NCBI GenBank assembly: GCA_009704515.1
Contig: WLDZ01000071.1
Span: forward strand, 1-5,464
From: Actinomycetota bacterium
GTDB lineage: Bacteria; Actinomycetota; Actinomycetes; Nanopelagicales; Nanopelagicaceae
Direction of reading: 5' to 3'
Length of the DNA: 5,464 nucleotides
A program made the translations under genes and the position numbers. The stretch's first letter is position 1. Every line of letters starts with the position of its first letter. Below the pieces are notes generated by a model. The model did not search any database. It saw only the letters and a list, made by a program, of their open reading frames with translations, and was not told the origin of the DNA. Below are positions 1 through 5,464 of this stretch, one piece after another.

Positions 1-912
1 GTAAAGAAGAAGAGCACAGCAAAGAAGGTTGCTAAGAAGGCTCCAGCTAAGAAAGCAGTAGCCAAGAAGAAGGTAACCAAGAAGACTGTTGCCAAGAAAG
101 CCGTTGCCAAGAAGTCAACAGCAAAGAAGTCAACAGCGAAGAAGGCTGTTGCGAAAAAGAAGAGTGTTGCAAAGAAGGCCGTAGCTAAAAAAGCTACAGC
201 AAAGAAAGTTGCTAAGAAGTCTCCAGCCAAGAAGACAACCGCCAAGAAGACAACCGCCAAGAAGAGTGCGGCAAAGCGTTCAGCAGCTTCAGCGATTGTT
301 GTCCCACCAGTTCCTACAGGTGCATCACGCGATCGTGCAAATATTTCAACAACACCAATTGCAGCTCCTAAGGCTGCAGCACCTAAGGCGAGTGCTACAC
401 CACGTCAAGGAAGCTCGAAGGGCGTACTAGTTGCAGTCCTACTTGGTATTGCAATTCTTGCTGCGATTGTTCTTTCAGGTCAGTCTAAAGATTCTGACGA
501 TGCAGCTCCTGCTCCAACTGCAACTGCTGAAGCAACAGAATCAGCATCACCAGAGGCAACAGCTGAGGCAACAGAGGAAGCTTCACCTGAAGCAACTGAA
601 GAAGCAACAGAGGCTGCAGCTAGTGGCGAAGCTCCAACACGTTTTATTGGCAATTGGGCAGATGGTGATGCAGAGATGGTTCTTCGCCTCACATGGCGTG
701 CACCAGCTGGCGATGTCACTGCGTACAAGATTGAAACTTCATTTAATGGTGGAGCGTGGTCAGAGCTTGCAGAACTTCCTGCAACTCAACTTGCTCAAGA
801 AGTTATGAAGTCATCTGATGACAAGTACACATCATTCCGAGTCTCTGCAATCTACAGCGATGGTTCTGTTGGAACAGCAAAGGCTTTTGGATTTAAGGGT
901 ACATTCGAATAA
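1..912 (+). CDS. Membrane-anchored histone H1-like repeat protein with C-terminal FN3-like domain (5' partial)
   Basis: The frame is open from the left edge to TAA at 910-912; 303 residues are visible and the start lies upstream. Residues 1-93 are about nineteen Lys/Ala units, mostly AKKxx pentads, like the tails of histone H1 and actinobacterial HupB. Residues 94-140 are a Pro/Ala/Ser linker with scattered Arg/Lys. Residues 141-160 form one uncharged hydrophobic helix. Residues 161-213 are an acidic Ala/Thr/Glu/Pro stalk. Residues 214-303 resemble a fibronectin type III fold: LTWRAP, YKIE, an NGGAW turn and [11 protein letters not shown]. The positive-inside rule puts the Lys tail in the cytoplasm, where it could bind DNA or another polyanion, and the FN3 domain outside. 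I know no named family with this exact order. Function is unknown; nucleoid-to-envelope tethering is my inference. An upstream DNA-binding domain may be missing from view. It has its own terminator and converges on the acyltransferase gene. Confidence 0.85.
   Translation, partial: VKKKSTAKKVAKKAPAKKAVAKKKVTKKTVAKKAVAKKSTAKKSTAKKAVAKKKSVAKKAVAKKATAKKVAKKSPAKKTTAKKTTAKKSAAKRSAASAIVVPPVPTGASRDRANISTTPIAAPKAAAPKASATPRQGSSKGVLVAVLLGIAILAAIVLSGQSKDSDDAAPAPTATAEATESASPEATAEATEEASPEATEEATEAAASGEAPTRFIGNWADGDAEMVLRLTWRAPAGDVTAYKIETSFNGGAWSELAELPATQLAQEVMKSSDDKYTSFRVSAIYSDGSVGTAKAFGFKGTFE
4..279 (+). repeat. Coding tandem repeat of about 15 bp encoding AKKxx pentapeptides
   Basis: Units follow GCN-AAR-AAR plus two variable codons. 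Most are 15 bp. A four-residue unit (AKKV, twice) and a six-residue unit (AKKKSV) break the phase. One 15-bp unit is repeated exactly at 226-240 and 241-255, and near-identical copies lie at 106-120 and 121-135. Such exact neighbours point to recent slippage or unequal exchange. The array probably continues left of the window. Confidence 0.85.
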
Positions 913-922
913 TTCAATTAAT

Positions 923-959
923 TAAAGAAGCCCCGACCAAATTGGCCGGGGCTTCTTTA
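923..959. terminator. Bidirectional intrinsic terminator between convergent genes
   Basis: The arm AAAGAAGCCCCG at 924-935 pairs perfectly with CGGGGCTTCTTT at 947-958, and T923/A959 adds one more pair. After one A/C mismatch, CCA/TGG extends the stem to a three-base loop. The GC core is flanked by A-rich and T-rich arms, so each strand reads as a GC hairpin running into a T-rich end. It starts 10 bp after the stop of the plus-strand gene and ends 12 bp before the stop of the minus-strand acyltransferase gene, so it can serve both. Confidence 0.9.
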
Positions 960-971
960 TTGGTCCAGTGT

Positions 972-2711
972 TTATAGATATCGGGCAATCTCGCTAATGT
1001 ATACAGCAACGCCTTCCGGAACTAAATGAACACCATCTGGAGCAAAGTATTCTGGGTGATCAGCTGAAACTGAGTTCCAATCAATAACTGAAACATTTGA
1101 ATATCGCAGCGCAACATCTGCAATTAGGCGGTTGTTATCGTCACGCCAACCTCGCGGAACTGCTGTGTTAACCACGATTACCTTCTCAGAATCCTGAAGA
1201 GCATCAAAGATGGCGACCACTTGAGCTTCATTAAGGGCACCGTTATTGCCCATATTTAGCACTACCGGTCCTATTGGCGCCGTAGCTTTATCTTTCTCGA
1301 TAACTTCAAGTAACTCATCTGCCTGACGACCAATTCGAGCGTTAACAAGGGCTACCGGGAATTGCTCTGCCAGTGAGTTTCGAATTCCTAGAATTACTGA
1401 ATCGCCTGTCAGCCAAATACCGGTATCGGCTGTTGGAGTAGGCGTACTTTCGCTCACAAACTCTTCGCGCAAAGTCTCCTGCTCGACCTGCGAGAGAGTG
1501 ATGGCTCTAAAGCTAATGAAACCTGCAATAGCAACTACCAGAAAAGATGCAGTAAAAATTCGTCGAGATTGAATTTTCTTCTCTGCCGGAGTTCTGTATT
1601 TGCGCCCCTTGATCCAATTCTTTACAACTCCACGCCTTACAGGAAGTTCGACATAGCGAAGCGAGATGTCAGCTAACGCTAAGACAATCAAAATACGAAG
1701 AGCCAACAAGGCCCAGTCCTGACCAGCTAAATCAATATCTGGTCGCGTGACTTGAAAAATAATCCAATGCCATAGATAGATTGCATAAGATCTTTCACCA
1801 ATCCAGAGTAAAACTCTGTTTTGCAATATTGGAGCAAAGCGCGATGCCGGATGGACAATCGATGTAACAATTGCTGCGCCGAATAAACCTGCCAGCGGAA
1901 ATGCAATTTTGTAGAGATTGGGATTATCAGCATCGATAAGAAGAAATGTTCCAAGAATTCCAATAAATCCGACAACACCAATACCATCGATAAAGTCTTG
2001 CGCTTTTCTTGAGACAACTTCTTTAAAATTCTGTGGCACCCAGCTCACTGCCAGGGCTGCGCCTAGAAAGAGGCCGATGCTGTGGGTGTCAGTACCAAAG
2101 TAAATGTGGCTCACGCTCGTTGCATTGTTGGCATCAAGCGAAAGAGAGACCAAGAGCAGGGTTATTCCAGAGATTGCCGCAAAGAAGAGAGATGCAATAG
2201 CAACCCGCTTCTTTCCAAACCACTTGAGAATCAGGAGCAATATCAGCGGCCAAATCAGATAGAACTGCGCTTCAACTGCCAGTGACCAGGTGTGTTGAAG
2301 CAGCGGCGGGCGGCCAATAGTTTCAAAGTAATCGAGTTCGCGGCCAACCAGCCACCAGTTCATAGTGCCTGTCAATGCAAATGGTGTATCGGCTAAAAAA
2401 CGCTTCATCGTATCTGGAGCCCAGATCCCAACCGTGATTGCAGTTGTGATAACCATGAAGATGAGTGCAGGAAGTAAGCGTCGCAAGCGAGCGAGATAGA
2501 AAGCGCCGAGGTTTAATCCACCACTAATCTCGATTGAATCAAGTAAAAGACGAGTAATTACATATCCTGAAATTACGAAGAAGAGATCAACACCTAAGAA
2601 TCCACCAGGGATCCAATCGAAACCTAAGTGATAGAGAATTACCGCAATAACTGCGATAGCACGCAGACCATCAATGGCAGGGATGTATTGGATACCGCCT
2701 TTGGTAGCCAT
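972..2711 (-). CDS. AT3-SGNH membrane acyltransferase, OatA/OafA-like (probable cell-wall O-acetyltransferase)
   Basis: This 579-residue protein has the full length and two-domain layout of the acyltransferase-3 family with a fused SGNH esterase-like domain. Residues 10-360 are the polytopic AT3 part, with the R17-x10-H28 motif, GVDLFFVISGY at 40-50, TWSLAVEAQFYLIWP at 141-155, RSYAIYLWHW near 307-316 and the RYVELPVRR end signature. A basic loop and another membrane helix (about 386-402) lead to the SGNH domain, with GDS (Ser438), NARIG (458-461), NMGNNG (486-491) and DGVHL with Asp559 and His562. In OatA-type enzymes AT3 moves acetyl groups across the membrane and SGNH transfers them to peptidoglycan; other AT3-SGNH proteins modify surface polysaccharides, so the substrate is inferred. 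ATG lies 5 bp after the upstream coiled-coil gene with no clear Shine-Dalgarno, suggesting translational coupling. Confidence 0.92.
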   Translation of the reverse strand: MATKGGIQYIPAIDGLRAIAVIAVILYHLGFDWIPGGFLGVDLFFVISGYVITRLLLDSIEISGGLNLGAFYLARLRRLLPALIFMVITTAITVGIWAPDTMKRFLADTPFALTGTMNWWLVGRELDYFETIGRPPLLQHTWSLAVEAQFYLIWPLILLLILKWFGKKRVAIASLFFAAISGITLLLVSLSLDANNATSVSHIYFGTDTHSIGLFLGAALAVSWVPQNFKEVVSRKAQDFIDGIGVVGFIGILGTFLLIDADNPNLYKIAFPLAGLFGAAIVTSIVHPASRFAPILQNRVLLWIGERSYAIYLWHWIIFQVTRPDIDLAGQDWALLALRILIVLALADISLRYVELPVRRGVVKNWIKGRKYRTPAEKKIQSRRIFTASFLVVAIAGFISFRAITLSQVEQETLREEFVSESTPTPTADTGIWLTGDSVILGIRNSLAEQFPVALVNARIGRQADELLEVIEKDKATAPIGPVVLNMGNNGALNEAQVVAIFDALQDSEKVIVVNTAVPRGWRDDNNRLIADVALRYSNVSVIDWNSVSADHPEYFAPDGVHLVPEGVAVYISEIARYL

Positions 2712-2716
2712 GAAAA

Positions 2717-3523
2717 TTACTTACGCTTAGAAGGAGTCTTCTTTGCAACGCTCTTCTTCGATGTGCGGCGTGATGGAGCATCGAGTGCTGGTGCGTTGCG
2801 ACGACTTTCGACTCGCACAGGTTCTTTATGACGAACTGTTCCGTCTTCATTGAGTGAGTCATTAACAACCGCTTGCATGTTGGCAAGTCGCGCAAATGCA
2901 CCATCTAGACGCTGACGAGATTGAGCAATAGCTTGTTCTGCAGCTACCAGTGCTTGTGATTGAACGCGATAGAGTTTTTCGGATTCCGCGATAACTTCTG
3001 CAAGCCAACGGCGATATTCAATAACTTCGTTTGCAGCATCTGCAACGATGCGCTCTCCTTCACGACGAGCAGCAGATGCGAAAGCGGCAGCTTCTCGTCG
3101 CTTAGCATCGAGTAAAGATTCTGCTTCGCGGCTAGCCTCAGAGATAACATCCTGGGCTTCGGTCTCAGCTGCAGAGATGTACTTGCGTCCGCGAGCTTCG
3201 GCGCCGGAGAGAATGCTTCGCGCCTTTGATTCAGCGCCTTCAAGGAGGTCTTTAGCGTTACGTGTTGATTCATTAATCAAGCGTTCAGCAGATGAAGATG
3301 CTTTCGCTTCACGGGCTTGGGCAGATTTGATCATCATCATGGCGGTTTCAGTCGCCAAGATTTCAAACTCTTCTTTGCTAAGTGAAGTGATGTCACGGCG
3401 AGAACGTAGATCAGATAGCTGAGATTCGAGTTCGCGGATTCGATCTGCCGGATTGCCGACAGGGGTGCGCTCAGATTCTTCGCGGAAACCGACCCAGTTA
3501 AGGAAGTCTTTCTTCTCTGCCAT
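2717..3523 (-). CDS. Hendecad coiled-coil protein with basic AKK tail, DivIVA/SepIVA-like architecture
   Basis: A 268-residue soluble protein with no signal peptide or membrane helix. Residues 1-30 form a short head (DFLNWVGF, then Pro/Gly-rich). Residues 27-45 start a helix with heptad-like Leu spacing. Residues 73-171 are nine consecutive 11-residue units rich in Ala, Glu, Arg and Ser, each closing on a hydrophobic pair such as LI, LL, IL or YI. A further helix runs to about 222, and residues 232-268 are a disordered basic tail ending in SKKSVAKKTPSKRK. Similar Ala/Glu/Arg helices occur in actinobacterial DivIVA/Wag31, SepIVA and FilP/Scy, and in ATP synthase b subunits. The usual DivIVA N-terminal signature is absent, so I do not name it. 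The gene probably leads a two-gene unit with the acyltransferase. A polar or septal scaffold is the likeliest role, by architecture only. GGGG eight bases before ATG is a weak ribosome site. Confidence 0.82.
   Translation of the reverse strand: MAEKKDFLNWVGFREESERTPVGNPADRIRELESQLSDLRSRRDITSLSKEEFEILATETAMMMIKSAQAREAKASSSAERLINESTRNAKDLLEGAESKARSILSGAEARGRKYISAAETEAQDVISEASREAESLLDAKRREAAAFASAARREGERIVADAANEVIEYRRWLAEVIAESEKLYRVQSQALVAAEQAIAQSRQRLDGAFARLANMQAVVNDSLNEDGTVRHKEPVRVESRRNAPALDAPSRRTSKKSVAKKTPSKRK
3011..3307 (-). repeat. Nine 33-bp (11-residue) hendecad units in the coiled-coil gene
   Basis: Residues 73-171 split without gaps into AKASSSAERLI, NESTRNAKDLL, EGAESKARSIL, SGAEARGRKYI, SAAETEAQDVI, SEASREAESLL, DAKRREAAAFA, SAARREGERIV and ADAANEVIEYR. 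The period is clear in the protein but diverged in DNA, so this is an old structural repeat kept by selection. An 11-residue period predicts a straight or slightly right-handed coiled coil, unlike a heptad rod. Confidence 0.8.
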
Positions 3524-3534
3524 TGTTTAACCCC

Positions 3535-3562
3535 ATTAGATAACGTGTTGCGTACTGGCCAA
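3535..3562 (-). promoter_or_regulatory. Candidate promoter of the coiled-coil/acyltransferase unit
   Basis: Read on the minus strand, TTGGCC (3557-3562; 4 of 6 matches to TTGACA) stands 16 bp before TCTAAT (3535-3540; 5 of 6 matches to TATAAT). The -10 box ends 11 bp before the ATG, so a start at the usual distance would leave only a few bases of leader, making the mRNA almost leaderless. The 95-bp gap after the hemolysin III gene is the longest in this minus-strand block, which supports a separate promoter. A weaker pair, TTTACC-17-TAATCT, lies just upstream and would give a longer leader. Confidence 0.4.
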
Positions 3563-3618
3563 GATTAGGGCATCCCGCGCAGTGGGTAAATCGCCCCACA
3601 CTTTCGAGCGTAATTGGG

Positions 3619-4293
3619 CTAGCGGGCACGGTATATGGCGAAGCAGACCGCAAGATATTGAGAGATCCAAGCTGCCAACACGAAGATATGGAATAGCTCG
3701 TGAAAGCCGAAGTATTTCGCTGCTGGTCCAGGGCGCTTGAGTGCATAGAAGATTGCGCCAATCGAATAGAAAAGTCCGCCAATCACAATTGGGATTAAGA
3801 CCCACAGCCCGCCACGTTCGTAGAGCTGAGGCGTATAGACAACAGCCACCCAACCTAATAAAAGATAGTTAGCAACATAGAGCCAACGCGGTGCACCAAT
3901 CCAGAAGATTCGCATAGCAACACCACTGAGCGCTCCGATCCAGATTATCGCGAGAAGAATGTTTCGATCGCGTGGTTCGAGAAGTGCCACTGCAAAGGGA
4001 GTATATGAACCTGCGATAAGGAGATTGATATTTGCGTGATCCCAGCGGCGCCAAATCTTCTTCTTTGCCGGCGACCAAGGAACGCGATGATAAATAGCAG
4101 AGACGCTAAAGAGCATGATGGCTGTTAAGGAATAGAGAGCGACTGCAAATTTAAGAGATTCCTTGCTGAGAATAAAGAGAACAAGTGAAGCGATAAACAC
4201 TGCAGGAGTCGCAGCGAGATGAAACCAACCGCGAAGTTTTGGTGGAGCTATTGGGGTCGCGTTCTCTTCGCTCAGATTCCCGACCTCTTTCAT
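3619..4293 (-). CDS. Hemolysin III / PAQR-family integral membrane protein (TrhA-like)
   Basis: The 224-residue length is typical of bacterial hemolysin III proteins, seven-helix membrane proteins of the PAQR/CREST superfamily of presumed metal-dependent hydrolases. Family motifs occur in order: LRGWFH near 20-25, SAIYHR with Ser65 and His69, DHANINLLIAGSYTP starting at Asp85-His86, and HELFHIFV with His198 and His202. Ser, Asp and the three His match the family's metal/active-site set, so the protein looks intact. About seven hydrophobic segments span residues 27 to 220. Despite the name, most bacterial members are not toxins; TrhA has been linked to membrane lipid homeostasis. No Shine-Dalgarno precedes the ATG. 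It lies 10 bp after the MFS gene on the same strand and is likely co-transcribed with it. The substrate is unknown. Confidence 0.93.
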   Translation of the reverse strand: MKEVGNLSEENATPIAPPKLRGWFHLAATPAVFIASLVLFILSKESLKFAVALYSLTAIMLFSVSAIYHRVPWSPAKKKIWRRWDHANINLLIAGSYTPFAVALLEPRDRNILLAIIWIGALSGVAMRIFWIGAPRWLYVANYLLLGWVAVVYTPQLYERGGLWVLIPIVIGGLFYSIGAIFYALKRPGPAAKYFGFHELFHIFVLAAWISQYLAVCFAIYRAR

Positions 4294-4300
4294 GTTGATA

Positions 4301-4306
4301 AGACTA
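4301..4306 (-). promoter_or_regulatory. Possible leaderless -10 element for the hemolysin III gene
   Basis: On the minus strand TAGTCT fits the actinobacterial TAnnnT -10 pattern and ends seven bases before the ATG, the spacing typical of leaderless genes. Its first three bases are the TAG stop of the upstream exporter gene. No convincing -35 box is seen. The lack of a Shine-Dalgarno agrees with leaderless start, but a short TAnnnT match is common by chance. Confidence 0.25.
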
Positions 4307-5464
4307 CGCGTTACTCAAGGTTCGTACTGATTTAACCGAGAGCGCCACCACTGAGGCCAATAGGGTGATAGATCCGGTGGCAAATAAGATGGAATTAACC
4401 GAGAAAGCCTCTGCAAGAGGGCCGGCGATAATGATTCCGAGTGGTGCAAAGCCATAAGAACCGAGCGAGTCGTAGGCGTTAACACGAGAGAACGATTCTT
4501 CGGGGATATGTGTCTGCATGGATGTGCTCCATGTGACAAGAAAAATCTCGACTGCGATCCCTGAAAAAATACCTGCTGCAATTGAGATAGCCAGCGAAAG
4601 ATCAAATGCGAGAGCGAAGTCCCAGATACCCGATATAGCAACGAGGATCATCGAAACAAAGAGTGGGTGCTTAAACTTAAATTTCAAAACAATGATTCCA
4701 CCGATCATCATGCCAATTGTTAGGCCAGCTAAGTTATAAGACCAATTACGTGGACCGGTTTCAGGGTCGCTGAAATTAAGTGGTCCTAAAATTGTGATCA
4801 TCGAATCAAAAGCCATATTGATAAAGGCAAATGCAATAACCATAGTGACAAGCCATGAGCGAGAGATGAATTCACGCCAACCCACGCGCAAGTCATCAAG
4901 TATCCCTGGACTCTCGATACGACTTTTGGCATCTAACTTCAGGTTCCAGACGATAAGACCAGCGATAAAGAATGTTGCACCATCTATTAAGAGAGCCCAC
5001 CCAGGACTAGTAAGAGTGACAATCACGCCACCAAGCAAAGTGCCAAAGACAACGCCAATATTGCTCATCAATCCGATAATCGCATTTCCTTCTTGCAACT
5101 TCTCCTTAGGCAAAATCTCAGGTAGCACGCCAGACATAGCGGGCCACCAGAGGGCATTTAAGAATCCAAAAAGTGCGCCCATTATTGCGAGCAATAAAAT
5201 TGAAGAAAAGCCAGCAATCAGTGAGATAGCGCTGACTGCAACCAGGGCGCTTCCGATAATGTCGCTGCCACCCACGATGCGATTGCGCTGAAAACGATCA
5301 GCAAATACGCCACCAAATAACATAAAGATGATTAGTGGAAGGTATCTGGCTCCCATCACAATACTGAGATCACTTCCATCTGCACCTGGAAGGCTTAGGA
5401 CGCCGTAGGCCAATGCGATAGGCGATAGGCCATTGCCCACATTTGAAATGAGGCGCGCAGTAAC
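4304..5464 (-). CDS. MFS transporter, MFS_3/EntS-like exporter family (5' partial)
   Basis: The minus-strand frame stays open to the right edge; 386 residues are visible. A GTG at 5438-5440 could be taken as a start, but the eight codons before it read VTARLISN, which continue the family's first helix (RLISN-x-G-x-x-x-SPIALAYGVL), so the true start is outside, probably 10-30 codons away. MFS motif A appears as GGVFADRFQRNR (51-62 from the edge). The LPEILPKEKLQEGNAI stretch (114-129) followed by a glycine-rich helix (GVVFGTLLGG) is typical of MFS_3 exporters such as EntS. Roughly 10-12 membrane helices are present, with a hydrophilic central loop near 175-190. These are proton-driven efflux carriers for siderophores, drugs or other small molecules; the substrate cannot be told from sequence. 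The stop is 10 bp before the hemolysin III gene. Confidence 0.9.
   Translation of the reverse strand, partial: VTARLISNVGNGLSPIALAYGVLSLPGADGSDLSIVMGARYLPLIIFMLFGGVFADRFQRNRIVGGSDIIGSALVAVSAISLIAGFSSILLLAIMGALFGFLNALWWPAMSGVLPEILPKEKLQEGNAIIGLMSNIGVVFGTLLGGVIVTLTSPGWALLIDGATFFIAGLIVWNLKLDAKSRIESPGILDDLRVGWREFISRSWLVTMVIAFAFINMAFDSMITILGPLNFSDPETGPRNWSYNLAGLTIGMMIGGIIVLKFKFKHPLFVSMILVAISGIWDFALAFDLSLAISIAAGIFSGIAVEIFLVTWSTSMQTHIPEESFSRVNAYDSLGSYGFAPLGIIIAGPLAEAFSVNSILFATGSITLLASVVALSVKSVRTLSNA

Noticed and set aside
4..279. CRISPR or other non-coding repeat array
   Set aside because: The repeats are about 15 bp, without spacers, and stay in one open coding frame with a protein-level pattern.
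431..808. A 125-codon plus-strand open frame inside the first gene in another frame
   Set aside because: Its Gln/Leu-rich translation is what the repeated GCA/ACA/GAA codons of the acidic stalk give when shifted by a base. The real frame has clear domains.
676..912. ATG at 676 as the start of a separate 78-residue gene
   Set aside because: It is an internal Met (residue 226) at the beginning of the FN3-like domain; the same frame is open to the left edge with coherent features.
3582..3599. GTGGG/CCCAC hairpin after the hemolysin III gene as a terminator
   Set aside because: The stem has only five pairs, the loop is eight bases, and no T-run follows on the minus strand.
4794..5291. A 165-codon plus-strand open frame opposite the MFS gene
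   Set aside because: It is antisense to a well-supported transporter; its Ile/Pro/Lys-rich translation has no domain pattern and it has no ribosome site. It is a shadow of codon use on the other strand.
5438..5440. GTG as the start of the MFS gene
   Set aside because: The frame continues to the window edge and the extra residues match the family's first helix, so the gene is cut by the window.

Overview
The window looks like a piece of a compact, moderately AT-rich actinobacterial chromosome. The gene set and style (lysine/alanine-rich histone H1-like repeats, MFS_3 exporter, OatA-like acyltransferase, very short gaps, few Shine-Dalgarno sequences) fit a small-genome freshwater actinobacterium of the Nanopelagicales (acI) type. 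That placement is an inference from style; there is no rRNA or marker gene here to settle it. I see no mobile element, tRNA, rRNA, CRISPR array or origin. Coding density is very high and no stretch above 100 bases lacks a gene.

Layout. Positions 1-912 (+) hold the 3' part of a gene for an unusual modular protein: a histone H1-like Lys/Ala repeat tail, one transmembrane helix, an acidic Ala/Thr/Glu/Pro stalk and a C-terminal fibronectin type III-like domain. A strong, probably bidirectional terminator hairpin at 923-959 separates it from a convergent block on the minus strand. In transcription order that block is: an MFS_3-type exporter running off the right edge (4304-5464), a hemolysin III/PAQR-family membrane protein (3619-4293, 10 bp after the exporter), a 95-bp gap with a candidate promoter, a hendecad-repeat coiled-coil protein with a basic AKK tail (2717-3523), and, 5 bp later, an AT3-SGNH acyltransferase resembling peptidoglycan O-acetyltransferase (972-2711).

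How the genes may work together. Four of the five products are integral membrane proteins, and the fifth is a coiled-coil protein of DivIVA/SepIVA-like architecture. The coiled-coil and acyltransferase genes look co-transcribed and perhaps translationally coupled, which suggests a link between a polar or septal scaffold and cell-wall modification. The two most unusual products both carry H1-like AKK tails, one on a membrane anchor and one on a coiled coil. The idea that they tie the nucleoid to the envelope is a hypothesis, not something the sequence proves.
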